Made by a program: the position numbers and the translations under genes
The notes under the pieces: generated by a model
Databases searched by the model: none
What the model was told of the DNA's origin: nothing
Seen by the model: only the letters and a program-made list of their open reading frames with translations
In this document: piece after piece, positions 31,058 through 38,907 of the stretch
Layout of the letters: each line of letters opens with the position of its first letter
How positions within the stretch are numbered: position 1 is the first letter of the stretch
DNA from: Pseudomonas atagonensis
GTDB taxonomy: Bacteria > Pseudomonadota > Gammaproteobacteria > Pseudomonadales > Pseudomonadaceae
DNA: 64,000 bases
Assembly (NCBI RefSeq): GCF_011369485.1
Contig: NZ_VXCA01000009.1
Coordinates: 574 to 64,573, forward strand
Direction: 5' to 3'

Positions 31058-31471
31058 TCAGTTCTTCTGTTGGGTTTGTGCAGCGATCGCATCGGAGGCT
31101 GCCACATAGTCGGCCTGAAAGGCCGGCGATTCGATCCACGCCAATGCGCCGGCCTCGTCGGTTTCTTTCGACCACTGGCGGTACTCGATCAGCGCCGCGA
31201 GGATGAAGTCCATCGCGCCTTCTTCGCCTTCCTGTTCATAGACCAGTTCCAGCAGCGGGTCTTCGAGGAACGCCGTGCACAGGGCTTGCTGGCTGATCTT
31301 CTCGGCGTCGATCATTTTCTTGAACAGCTCGGTCAGGTCCACCGATTCGAAGTCGATGCGGTCATCGTTCGGGTCCAGCTCGACCGGCGCCTCGGCGCGT
31401 TTGGTACGATTTTGTTTGGCCTTGGTCTTGGCCCGGGCGGCGCGTTTTTGCTGCTTGTTGGCGGAGGCCAT
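31058..31471 (-). CDS. Conserved-type hypothetical protein, paralogue B of a tandem pair
   Basis: This 137-aa protein has a basic N-terminal tail (ASANKQQKRAARAKTKAKQN), an acidic centre (LDPNDDRIDFESVDLTELF) and a helical C-terminal half with ALIEYRQWSKETDEAGALAW. It is the upstream copy of the paralogous pair and lies 29 bp after the alpha/beta hydrolase stop, so hydrolase and both paralogues may form one transcript. No known domain was recognised. Confidence 0.75.
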   Translation of the reverse strand: MASANKQQKRAARAKTKAKQNRTKRAEAPVELDPNDDRIDFESVDLTELFKKMIDAEKISQQALCTAFLEDPLLELVYEQEGEEGAMDFILAALIEYRQWSKETDEAGALAWIESPAFQADYVAASDAIAAQTQQKN

Positions 31472-31500
31472 GATGTTGTTCCGTGGTGCGTTGGATGGGC

Positions 31501-32475
31501 TCAGCTGCGCGGAATTTGCCGCCCGGGTGTGTCGGGGGCCAATTCACCGGTTTGCAGCCAGGTCAGAGCGATGGGCCATAGTGTGGCTTGGTATGCGCTG
31601 CGAAAAAAGGCGAAATGTCCGACTTGTTGTTCGCCGATGTCTTGCGGTTCGATGCGCAAGTGGGTTTTCGGGGCATTGCTGAAGTAGCCGAGCAGGCGTT
31701 CGATGGCCGCCGTTGTGCCGTAGGGATCGTCGCTGATGCTGATCGCCAGGGTTTGCGCGCAGACCTTGTCGAAGGGCAGGGCGCCTTTATTTTTCATGAG
31801 TGCGCGACCGCTTGGGCGCTCTTCGAAACGCGGGGCAGGCGTGCTCCAGTCGCGCACAACGCCCGTCGGCGTGTCCTCCAGCCAGCCGAGGCGCTTGCCG
31901 GGGAAATAGCCGCAGAACAGCGTCACCAGCGGCATCAGCAGATGCCATTTGCCGAACATGCGCCAGCGGTGTTCCGGCGCGTAATCGCGCCAGTAAGCGA
32001 ACTGCGCACCGACGGTGACCAGCCGTCGGATAACCTGTCCGGAGTCGCTTAGCCCCGCCGCGCAACCGCCAAAGCTGTGGCCGACCACATCGATGGGCTG
32101 ACCAGGAAAATCCCGCTGCGCGCGTTTGAGCATCGCTTCGAAATCCAGAGCGCCCCAGTCTGTCCACGAGGCCTTCAGACCTTTCATTGATGCCGGACGC
32201 GATTCGCCAATGCCTCGGTAGTCGTAAGTGATCACGTCGAAGCCATTGGCGAACAGATAAGTGGCGAATCGCGAGTAATGACGGCAGCGAACAGAAGTAG
32301 CAGCGTTGATGATGACCACTGGTCGCTCGGCGTCGGGCAGGGAATGGCACCAGGTAAAACCGCCAAGCATGTATCCGTCGGCGGCCGGCTCCTCGAAAGG
32401 CTCGCCTTGCGTTGCAGCCAAAGTCGGCGACCTTGACTGCGTGTCCTGCATTGCGGGCGTTTCCTGACAGCTCAT
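31501..32475 (-). CDS. Alpha/beta hydrolase
   Basis: This 324-aa serine-hydrolase-fold protein has the nucleophile elbow VVGHSFGGCAAG (Ser at about residue 134), an upstream oxyanion-type strand PVVIINAATSVRCRHYSRFA and YDYRGIGESRP. The catalytic Asp is probably in SISDDPYG and the His in QQVGHFAFFR. It resembles predicted esterases of the YheT/'alpha/beta hydrolase fold-1' group that act on lipophilic esters; the substrate is unknown. The start is taken as ATG 32475 (AAGG 9 nt upstream), with ATG 32451 an equally plausible alternative. No signal peptide. Confidence 0.75.
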   Translation of the reverse strand: MSCQETPAMQDTQSRSPTLAATQGEPFEEPAADGYMLGGFTWCHSLPDAERPVVIINAATSVRCRHYSRFATYLFANGFDVITYDYRGIGESRPASMKGLKASWTDWGALDFEAMLKRAQRDFPGQPIDVVGHSFGGCAAGLSDSGQVIRRLVTVGAQFAYWRDYAPEHRWRMFGKWHLLMPLVTLFCGYFPGKRLGWLEDTPTGVVRDWSTPAPRFEERPSGRALMKNKGALPFDKVCAQTLAISISDDPYGTTAAIERLLGYFSNAPKTHLRIEPQDIGEQQVGHFAFFRSAYQATLWPIALTWLQTGELAPDTPGRQIPRS

Positions 32476-32545
32476 GGCACTCGACCTTGGCGGGTAAGCT
32501 GCCAACGATAGTCTGCGCGCCGCGCGGGAACAATCTGCAGGTTTT

Positions 32546-33604
32546 TTATTCAGGGGATTGGGTGAGCCTGCGTTCTTCGATCAAGGCTTGTTCGCGATTG
32601 AGTTCTGCGCGCAGCTCCTCTTCGCTCGGCAGGATCGTCTTGTAGCTGCTGGCAAACAGTTGCTCATTGCCTTTGAGCATTGAGTAACGCGCCACCGAAT
32701 CGTTGCTCTCGGCAGACAAAATGATCCCGACTGTCGGCTTGTCGCCCTCGCTGCGCATGAGTTCGTCGTACATGCGCACATACATGTCCATCTGTCCGAC
32801 ATCGCGGGCGCTGAGCTTGCCGCGTTTAAGGTCAATGATCACGAAGCATTTCAGCAGGTAGTTGTAGAAGACCAGATCGATGTACAGGTCGACGCCGTCG
32901 GTGCTGATGCGTTGTTGTCTGGCGACAAAGGAAAAGCCTTTGCCCAGCTCAAGGAGAAAGCCTTGCAGGTGGTCGATGAGGGCTTGTTCGAGACTGCTTT
33001 CCCTGACCTTTCCCGCTGACGGCAGACCGAGAAACTCAAGCATGACGGGGTCACGAATGAATTCACGCGAATTGCACTTCATCGCTTCGATATTGGTGGT
33101 GGCTTCTTCGATCACCTCGGCTTTATCTCGACTCATGAGTAGCCGTTCGTAGTAGAGCGTAAGAATCTGGCGATCAAGAGCGCGGCTTGACCAGTTCAGA
33201 TTGGCGCATTCTTCCATGTACCAGTGGCGGGCTTTTTCGTTGTTCACTCCCAAAAGTCTGCGGTAGTGCGTCCAGCTCAATTCGTGACGCAGTGCGTCAC
33301 GAATTGGAAATGCCTGATAAAAGAGGCGCATATACCGTAGGTTGGAGGCATCAAATCCTTTCCCGAACTTCTCCGTCAGATCCTTCGCCAGCAGGGCCAG
33401 TAATTGTTTCCCATAGCCCGCACGCTGGGCACCCTGTTGTTCAAACTCGACAATATGCCTGCCGATCTGCCAGCAGGTCTGCACTTGAACCGTATCAACC
33501 GCTCGCAGCACTTTTTGCCGCGCCTGACGAATCAATTCGCCAAGCTCCCCCAGCAAGGAATCAATTTTCGGGTCTTGCTTGTCAGCAGGTTTAAGCTCGC
33601 TCAT
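32546..33604 (-). CDS. PDDEXK nuclease-domain protein YhcG (DUF1016)
   Basis: This 352-aa protein has the DUF1016 two-domain layout. An N-terminal helical DNA-binding-like region (about residues 20-165) contains LRYMRLFYQAFP and LSWTHYRRLLGV. A C-terminal PD-(D/E)XK nuclease domain has active-site elements DGVDLYIDLVFYN and FVIIDLKRGKL (about residues 258-290). Relatives are often carried by mobile elements and restriction islands. Here it stands alone without R-M subunits. Start is ATG 33604 with GGAAG upstream; the longer frame to 33811 is unsupported. Confidence 0.85.
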   Translation of the reverse strand: MSELKPADKQDPKIDSLLGELGELIRQARQKVLRAVDTVQVQTCWQIGRHIVEFEQQGAQRAGYGKQLLALLAKDLTEKFGKGFDASNLRYMRLFYQAFPIRDALRHELSWTHYRRLLGVNNEKARHWYMEECANLNWSSRALDRQILTLYYERLLMSRDKAEVIEEATTNIEAMKCNSREFIRDPVMLEFLGLPSAGKVRESSLEQALIDHLQGFLLELGKGFSFVARQQRISTDGVDLYIDLVFYNYLLKCFVIIDLKRGKLSARDVGQMDMYVRMYDELMRSEGDKPTVGIILSAESNDSVARYSMLKGNEQLFASSYKTILPSEEELRAELNREQALIEERRLTQSPE

Positions 33605-33832
33605 CGGGTCTTCCGCTTCATGGTGAACAGACGCAAAAGCATGCCCAAACTCGCCGTTTGAATATGTCGGGAGAGACGGCGAAGTCAGCAGGAAGAGGAG
33701 ATTGGTAACGCAGGACTTTGCCGGGGAAAAGGGTCTTGGCGGGCGGAGTCTGTAGTCCTTTTCGTACGCCAGCCAAGTCCCAATCAATCTAAAACACGGC
33801 TCCGTATACAAAATCTAAAAGGAATAACGATT

Positions 33833-33849
33833 GGGCTCTGCGAGAGCCC
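33833..33849 (+). promoter_or_regulatory. Hairpin immediately before the ribosome-binding site
   Basis: GGGCTCT and AGAGCCC form a perfect 7-bp stem with a 3-nt loop, ending just before GGGAG (33850-33854), which is 8 nt from ATG 33863. It may modulate translation or mRNA stability. Confidence 0.5.
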
Positions 33850-33862
33850 GGGAGTCGTCATC

Positions 33863-34312
33863 ATGAAACGCATGCTTACCTTCATGCTGCCGGTCACTGC
33901 AGTGGCTGTTCTACTGTTCCCGGTGATGTTGCAGGCAGCCGGTCTTGGGCCCATCGACAGTGCGGGGGTGCAAGTTCAGCAGCAACAACAAAACGGCATC
34001 AGCTATCTGTCCGGCGGGATCGGTATGGATGAGTCCAAAGCCATCCAGCAAACCAACGGCTACAACGTGCACATGACGTTTTCCGTGGGTGTGGATAACA
34101 AATACATCCCCGATGTAGACGTGGTCATCTCGAAAGCCCAAGGCCAGACCGTCCTCAACCTGACTCAGGCCGGGCCGCTGGTGTATGTGCAACTGCCGCC
34201 GGGTAAATACACCGTGCAAGCCACACGCAATGGCGTGTCACGGCATGACACGATTGATGTCGGCAGCGCAGCGGCACGCAACCTGGTGTTCCATTGGGAT
34301 GACAACAGCTAG
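33863..34312 (+). CDS. Secreted small protein with carboxypeptidase-regulatory-like fold
   Basis: This 149-aa protein has a signal peptide (MKRMLTFMLPVTAVAVLLFP, cleavage after LQAA at about residue 26). The mature part contains GISYLSGGIGMDES and a beta-sandwich segment (VPDVDVVISKAQGQTVLNL to LPPGKYTVQATRNG) typical of carboxypeptidase-regulatory/transthyretin-like domains. Likely periplasmic. It has a clear ribosome site but no identifiable operon partner; the next gene is convergent with a 4-bp overlap of the 3' ends. Function unknown. Confidence 0.78.
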   Translation: MKRMLTFMLPVTAVAVLLFPVMLQAAGLGPIDSAGVQVQQQQQNGISYLSGGIGMDESKAIQQTNGYNVHMTFSVGVDNKYIPDVDVVISKAQGQTVLNLTQAGPLVYVQLPPGKYTVQATRNGVSRHDTIDVGSAAARNLVFHWDDNS

Positions 34313-34665
34313 CGCGACCGGGAGTTGCGCCTGGCGTTTGGCGCAGGTTTGCTGATGCGTGTCAGTCGATGCCACGCCAGACCTGCAACCAGCAGCAATC
34401 CGCCGAAAAATCCTTCAAAAACGACATGAAACCAGTACGCGCCCGGTTGCCCGGCGAGGGTGTAGACCTTGGCCGGCCCGCCGCGAGTGGCGGTAGTGAT
34501 CGTGTCGTGGATCAGGCCGTCGATGGCCGAGTAACAGAGCAGCGCTCCGGTGCCGATCAGAAACACGCTGATCATGATTGCCAGTCCTCTGGACACCAGA
34601 CTTTCCTGGGGTGGCGGCGGATGGGGCAGGGGAACGCGGGTTCGTTTCTGGTTCATCGCGGGCAT
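34309..34665 (-). CDS. Small membrane protein of unknown function
   Basis: This 118-aa protein has a proline-rich N-terminus (VPLPHPPPPQES) and two hydrophobic helices, LAIMISVFLIGTGALLCYSA and WFHVVFEGFFGGLLLVAGLA. A basic C-terminal tail follows. The start at ATG 34665 has GGAAG 6 nt upstream; ATG 34656 is the alternative. No family recognised. Convergent with the secreted protein gene. Confidence 0.65.
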   Translation of the reverse strand: MPAMNQKRTRVPLPHPPPPQESLVSRGLAIMISVFLIGTGALLCYSAIDGLIHDTITTATRGGPAKVYTLAGQPGAYWFHVVFEGFFGGLLLVAGLAWHRLTRISKPAPNARRNSRSR

Positions 34666-34823
34666 GACCCTCTTCCGTAAGGGGCGGCCAAAGTAGCGTG
34701 GAAATGGCTGATCGACCAGCGCCGACGTTGAAAAATCCCAAAGCAATGGCTGATACTTTTTCTCATTAGCGCCCGTGAAAGCATCACATCGGCCCAGCCC
34801 ACCGCACCCGGATTCGCCCTTCG

Positions 34824-35142
34824 ATGCCGCCAGCCCCCCGCCTGCTGCTGAGTTTTCAGGAACATTACGACGACCTGCTAAACCTCCTCACCCGGCGCAT
34901 GAGCGACCGGCAGCGAGCCGCCGATGTCGCGCAGGAAACCTACCTGAGGTTGTTGAATATCGATGCATCGGTGGCGGTGCTCAACGACCGCAGCTTCATT
35001 TTTCGGGTCGCGGGCAATCTGGCAATCTGGCAATCTGGCAATCTGGCAATCGCCACGTTGCGCCGCGAACAGCGTCTGAGCGGCATTCTCGACGACGCTT
35101 TGCAGCAAGTGTCCCCAACGCGCGCCGGGCCTTGCTGCTCAA
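34824..35142 (+). pseudogene. Truncated FecI-like ECF sigma factor
   Basis: The first 90 residues match FecI-type sigma factors: region 2 is visible in LLNLLTRRMSDRQRAADVAQ and ETYLRLL, then DRSFIFRVAGNLAI and TLRREQRLSG. A 24-bp in-frame expansion made of 8-bp units interrupts it at 35014-35051. Further on, the family motif P-NARRALLLN continues in a different frame (from about 35112), so there is a frameshift, and the gene stops abruptly at about 35142 where receptor sequence begins. Region 4.2 is missing. It is a decayed gene. Confidence 0.8.
35014..35051 (+). repeat. 8-bp tandem repeat (GCAATCTG x4 plus GCAATC)
   Basis: Four perfect 8-bp units plus 6 bp of a fifth lie inside the fecI remnant. 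Compared with the expected family sequence, three extra units (24 bp) have been inserted, keeping the frame. Such tracts change length by slipped-strand mispairing. Confidence 0.9.
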
Positions 35143-35265
35143 TACAGCACGGTCTGGGGCCAGCGCGCGACGCTGTTCTACTCGCCGACCTACGGGCCGG
35201 CGTACCTCTACGATTATCAGGGGCGCGGACGCACGTATACGTTGAGCTGGTCGATGGCCTATTGA
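35143..35265 (+). pseudogene. 3' fragment of a TonB-dependent receptor
   Basis: The frame ending at TGA 35263-35265 reads YSTVWGQRATLFYSPTYGPA and closes with GRGRTYTLSWSMAY, a typical C-terminal beta-strand of a ferric-siderophore receptor with terminal aromatic residue. It is joined directly to the fecI remnant. Only about 40 codons remain; the rest of the receptor and any fecR have been deleted. Confidence 0.8.
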
Positions 35266-35280
35266 TCTTCTGAAACGATA

Positions 35281-35317
35281 AAACCCGCGATCTCTGTGCA
35301 GTGATCGCGGGTTTTTT
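35281..35317 (+). terminator. Rho-independent terminator after the receptor remnant
   Basis: AAACCCGCGATC and GATCGCGGGTTTTTT form a 12-bp stem with a 10-nt loop and a T-tract. It is probably the original terminator of the deleted receptor gene and can also terminate the convergent MocR gene. Confidence 0.85.
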
Positions 35318-35350
35318 CTGTTGGGTGTGTCAGTCGTTTCGTCCTCAGGG

Positions 35351-36823
35351 TTACGCCGGTTCCTCTCGCTTCTGAACCCGTTGCAAGCGCTCGCCCGAGG
35401 GGGGAGCTGCGAGGTGCGCGCACTGGGCAATCACGCTGAGGACTTGAATGACGCTTGGCGAAAGCGTGGTGCCCAGGCAGATGCGCAAACCTGTCGAAGG
35501 CTGACCGTCGGCGAAGAAAATCCCGCTGCCGGCCACATGACAGCCGCGCTCGCTCGCCAGCCGTTCCAGCGCAGCCATGTCGGTGTGGCCGGGCAGTTTG
35601 ATCCAGTGGATGAATCCCCCACGCGGCGGGACGTACACGGTGCCCTCGGGGAAATCGCTGCGCACCAGTGTTTCCACAAAACTTGTCAGCGAGGCCAGTT
35701 GCGAGCGGAGCCGGGCGCAGTGCTCGTCCATGTAACCGCGTCCGATGAACTCATTGAGGACATTCTGCGCGAGGCTCGACACCGCCAGGTTGCGCGAAAA
35801 CATCTGCGCCAGAATGGCCTCGCGATATTTCCCCGCTACACACCAGCCCACGCGATAACCGGGTGCGATGGTCTTCGAGAATGACGAACAGTAAATCGTC
35901 TGGCCGCTGCTGTCGTAACTCTTGATCGCGCGCGGGCGGTTTTCTTCAGGTACCAGGTCGAAGAAGATATCGTCCTCGATAATCGGCACATCGGCCTCAC
36001 GGGCCACCCGTGACAATCGCGCGCGGGTCTCGTCCGGCATGATGAAACCGCGCGGGTTCTGCAGGGTTGGATTGAGAAAGATCACTGCGACCTTCTTCAA
36101 CTTCAACGCCTCTTCGAGGTGATCGACGTCCATGCCCTGAGTGCCGTGGGTGCGGATCGGCAGGGCGCGCATGCCAAGGCGTTCGATGGTCTGCAGGATG
36201 CCGTAATAGGTGGGGGTTTCGATGGCGACTGTCGAGCCTCTTGGTGCGACGGCCTCGAGGGCCAGTTCCAGGGCGATGGTGTCGCCCGACGTCACGAGGA
36301 TTTCGTCCGGCCCGCAGACCACGCCACGCGTCAGCATCAACCCGGCAATGCGCCGACGCAGCGCCGGCAGACCGGGTGGCGCGACCAGTCCGGTCAGCGT
36401 GTTGTCAGCCTTGCTGGCCAGCACCGACAGGCATTTGTTCAGCAGTACGTGGGGCGTGAGGTCGCTGTGCAGAACGGCAGAGCTCAGTGACGCCGTGGTG
36501 CGCGAGGCTGCTTGAGAGAGCATCGCGACCACCGCGTGATTGACGTTGACGGTGACACTGGAGAAATCGAAACCGCTGGCGGGTTTTGCCTGTCCGGAGG
36601 CCGCGACGAAGTAACCGACACGCGGCACCGTCGAGACATAGGCATCGGCTTCCAGATCAGCCAGCGCCCGCTGGACCGTGGTGATGCTGGTTTCAAACAT
36701 GCGCGCCAGCGTGCGGATCGAGGGCAGTTTCGATTCGGCTGCCCAGTCACCACTTTCGATCTGGCGAATAACCCAGTCCTTGACTATCCGCCAGCGCTTG
36801 TCCGGTAAATCAAACCTGTCCAT
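35351..36823 (-). CDS. MocR/PdxR-family regulator (GntR HTH fused to aminotransferase-like domain)
   Basis: This 490-aa protein has an N-terminal GntR winged helix (about residues 1-75, SKLPSIRTLARMFETSITTV) and a fold-type I aminotransferase-like domain. The PLP lysine is in YCSSFSKTIAPGYRVGW (about residue 310), with upstream NPTLQNPRG. MocR proteins use PLP or PLP-bound amino acids as signals. It is the last gene after the diaminopropionate cluster, 27 bp from the LctP-type permease gene and on the same strand, so it probably regulates that cluster and may be co-transcribed with it. Confidence 0.88.
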   Translation of the reverse strand: MDRFDLPDKRWRIVKDWVIRQIESGDWAAESKLPSIRTLARMFETSITTVQRALADLEADAYVSTVPRVGYFVAASGQAKPASGFDFSSVTVNVNHAVVAMLSQAASRTTASLSSAVLHSDLTPHVLLNKCLSVLASKADNTLTGLVAPPGLPALRRRIAGLMLTRGVVCGPDEILVTSGDTIALELALEAVAPRGSTVAIETPTYYGILQTIERLGMRALPIRTHGTQGMDVDHLEEALKLKKVAVIFLNPTLQNPRGFIMPDETRARLSRVAREADVPIIEDDIFFDLVPEENRPRAIKSYDSSGQTIYCSSFSKTIAPGYRVGWCVAGKYREAILAQMFSRNLAVSSLAQNVLNEFIGRGYMDEHCARLRSQLASLTSFVETLVRSDFPEGTVYVPPRGGFIHWIKLPGHTDMAALERLASERGCHVAGSGIFFADGQPSTGLRICLGTTLSPSVIQVLSVIAQCAHLAAPPSGERLQRVQKREEPA

Positions 36824-36850
36824 AAGTTCTCTGTTGTTTCTCGAAACAAT

Positions 36851-38275
36851 TCAGAGAAAGTAAAGTAAAACGACCCCCGTTGCAGCAACTATGACGATGT
36901 TCAGGGCAACCAGTCCGAAGGCAAACCGGATCAGGCTGTTTTCTTCGTGGCGGTTGGCACCGGCGAGTCCGGTGATCAGCGACAGAATCGATAACGATCC
37001 CAGTGCACCATGCCCGGCGGCGCTGTTGACCATCGCGGCCAGCCACGCACCGTGCTCGCTGGTCAGTGCGGCGATGGACGGCATGACGAGGGTGTTGCCG
37101 CCGACGTTGGAACCGGTGACATAACCGGCAATGCCCGCGAGCAAGGCAATCGTCGGCGCCAGGGAAATCCCCGACAGCGATTGCAGCGTGCGTTGTGCTT
37201 CGACCAGAAATCCGGCGTTGACCATCACCTGGGAAAGCAGCAGGAACAGGAAAATCGTCGTCACCGGAAACTTCGCCCGGTTGAACAGCGCGCGCCACGG
37301 GAAACCCGCCGCAGCGCTGTGCTTGATCGACATCAGCAAGGTGACGATCAGCAGTGCCAGTCCCGGAGACGCCAGCGGCTTCCACGAAACGTGTTCGCCC
37401 TTGATGACCCACAGCGCATCCCAGCCCGACAGGACAAACAACCCGCGCGACGCAACGATGACCCCCAGCAAGGCCAGATACGGCCACGCCGCGCTCGGCC
37501 AGCGCACCAGTTTGCCGCGTTGCGAGAACGAAATGCCCAGTCCCACGCACGCCACCGCAAGCCCTGCCAGCACTCCGGAGACTTCCGGCCCGATCCACAG
37601 ATTGATCGAGAACAGCACCGCGACGAACAGCGCCGTCACCACGATCAGTCCAAGCCACGCAGTGACCTTGCGGATGCCGCCCTGCCACATGGCGATCGCC
37701 GCCAGGCAGAGGAACACCGGCGCACTGATCAGCGCCGAATGGCTGCCGAGGGTTTGCGCCGGCAAATGCGCCAGCAACGCACCGATCACCGTCGCCAGAC
37801 CCAGCGTGCCCCACGGCATGATGACCATGCCGGCCAGGGCGATTTTCATCCCCGACTGGCGGCTGAACAGGCCCATGAGCAAGGGCACAGTGGCGATCAG
37901 TGAGACACCGAAACCGGTCATCGCTTCAAGCAGTGGCGCCAGGCCCAGCACGATGAAGATGACTTGCGCCGGCGGTGTCCAGCCAAGCTCTTTAACCCAC
38001 GCGCCAATGGCTTGAGGCGCGCCACCGCGCTCCACCAGGATGACGAAGGCCAGCCCCGGCACGATCACGCACGCGGTGCTGAGAAACAGGATCGTGGTGT
38101 CCTGAAAAATCGCCGAGCTGATCGCCGCCGACACCGGTCCGGCGGCGCCCAGTGCCCACAGCACCAGCACCAACACGACGCCGGCCAGCGCCGCTTGTAC
38201 CGGTGGCCGACGCACGATCAGGATCAGCGCGATCACCAAAGCGATCGGCGACATTTGCAACAAGAGAGAGCTCAT
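36851..38275 (-). CDS. L-lactate permease (LctP/LldP)-family transporter
   Basis: This 474-aa polytopic membrane protein has about 12-13 TM helices. Family landmarks are LAPLLEAMTGFGVSLIATVP near residue 112, the GSNVGGNTLVMPS motif near residue 400 and NSAAGHGALGSLS near 425. It is shorter than classical lactate permeases (about 550 aa). The substrate is unknown; as part of the sbnAB operon it could import a precursor or export the product. 17 bp separate it from the GST gene. Confidence 0.82.
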   Translation of the reverse strand: MSSLLLQMSPIALVIALILIVRRPPVQAALAGVVLVLVLWALGAAGPVSAAISSAIFQDTTILFLSTACVIVPGLAFVILVERGGAPQAIGAWVKELGWTPPAQVIFIVLGLAPLLEAMTGFGVSLIATVPLLMGLFSRQSGMKIALAGMVIMPWGTLGLATVIGALLAHLPAQTLGSHSALISAPVFLCLAAIAMWQGGIRKVTAWLGLIVVTALFVAVLFSINLWIGPEVSGVLAGLAVACVGLGISFSQRGKLVRWPSAAWPYLALLGVIVASRGLFVLSGWDALWVIKGEHVSWKPLASPGLALLIVTLLMSIKHSAAAGFPWRALFNRAKFPVTTIFLFLLLSQVMVNAGFLVEAQRTLQSLSGISLAPTIALLAGIAGYVTGSNVGGNTLVMPSIAALTSEHGAWLAAMVNSAAGHGALGSLSILSLITGLAGANRHEENSLIRFAFGLVALNIVIVAATGVVLLYFL

Positions 38276-38292
38276 ACACAGTTTTCCTTAAC

Positions 38293-38907
38293 TTAATCGT
38301 GAGTCTGGCCGCTGTACTCGGTCGCCCGCATCGATGGGCGCTCACAAAAAGTCCGGTACCACTTGGCCAGGCGTGTCTGAGCGGAAAATTCTGATAGCTG
38401 GCGAAAGGCGATCCAGTCGAGTGCGGTCGCCAGGGCAATGTGACCAAGGGTGATCGGACCGTTGAGGTCGACGTGCTCTTCGATAAAGCGATAAGCCTCT
38501 TTGAGTTTGAACGCCTGGCCCTCGGCGTACGCCGGATAGCGCAAGGCTTCGGGGCGGCGCTCGGTTTCCCAGCGCAGCTTGATGCCGACATCGCACATGC
38601 CCTGCGCCAAGGCTTGCAGACGCAGAGCCTTGTAGCGCTCGGGGCCGCTGGCTGGAATGAATTTCGGGCCGTTGCTCAGATCGTCCAGGTACTCGCAAAT
38701 CACGATGGAATCGAACAGCGCGCTATCGTCGGGGAGGATCAGCACCGGCACCTTGCCCAACGGGTTGGCCTTGTAGATGACCTCGTTCGGCGACGTCGGG
38801 CTGGTCTCGTGGTGGATGACTTCCAGGCTCGAAGCGATCCCGAGTTCGTGGGCAAGCACCAGCACTTTGCGGGCGTAGGGCGAATGCGTCTGGTAGAAAA
38901 GTTTCAT
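38293..38907 (-). CDS. Glutathione S-transferase-family protein
   Basis: This 204-aa protein has an N-terminal thioredoxin-fold GST domain (MKLFYQTHSPYARKVLVLAH, with Ser9 in the usual catalytic position), the glutathione-binding PVLILPDDSALFDSIVICEYL segment, and a helical C-terminal domain. It overlaps the upstream FAD/NAD(P)-binding protein gene by 4 bp. GSTs in biosynthetic clusters can act as isomerases, ring-opening or conjugating enzymes; which applies here cannot be told. Confidence 0.85.
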   Translation of the reverse strand: MKLFYQTHSPYARKVLVLAHELGIASSLEVIHHETSPTSPNEVIYKANPLGKVPVLILPDDSALFDSIVICEYLDDLSNGPKFIPASGPERYKALRLQALAQGMCDVGIKLRWETERRPEALRYPAYAEGQAFKLKEAYRFIEEHVDLNGPITLGHIALATALDWIAFRQLSEFSAQTRLAKWYRTFCERPSMRATEYSGQTHD

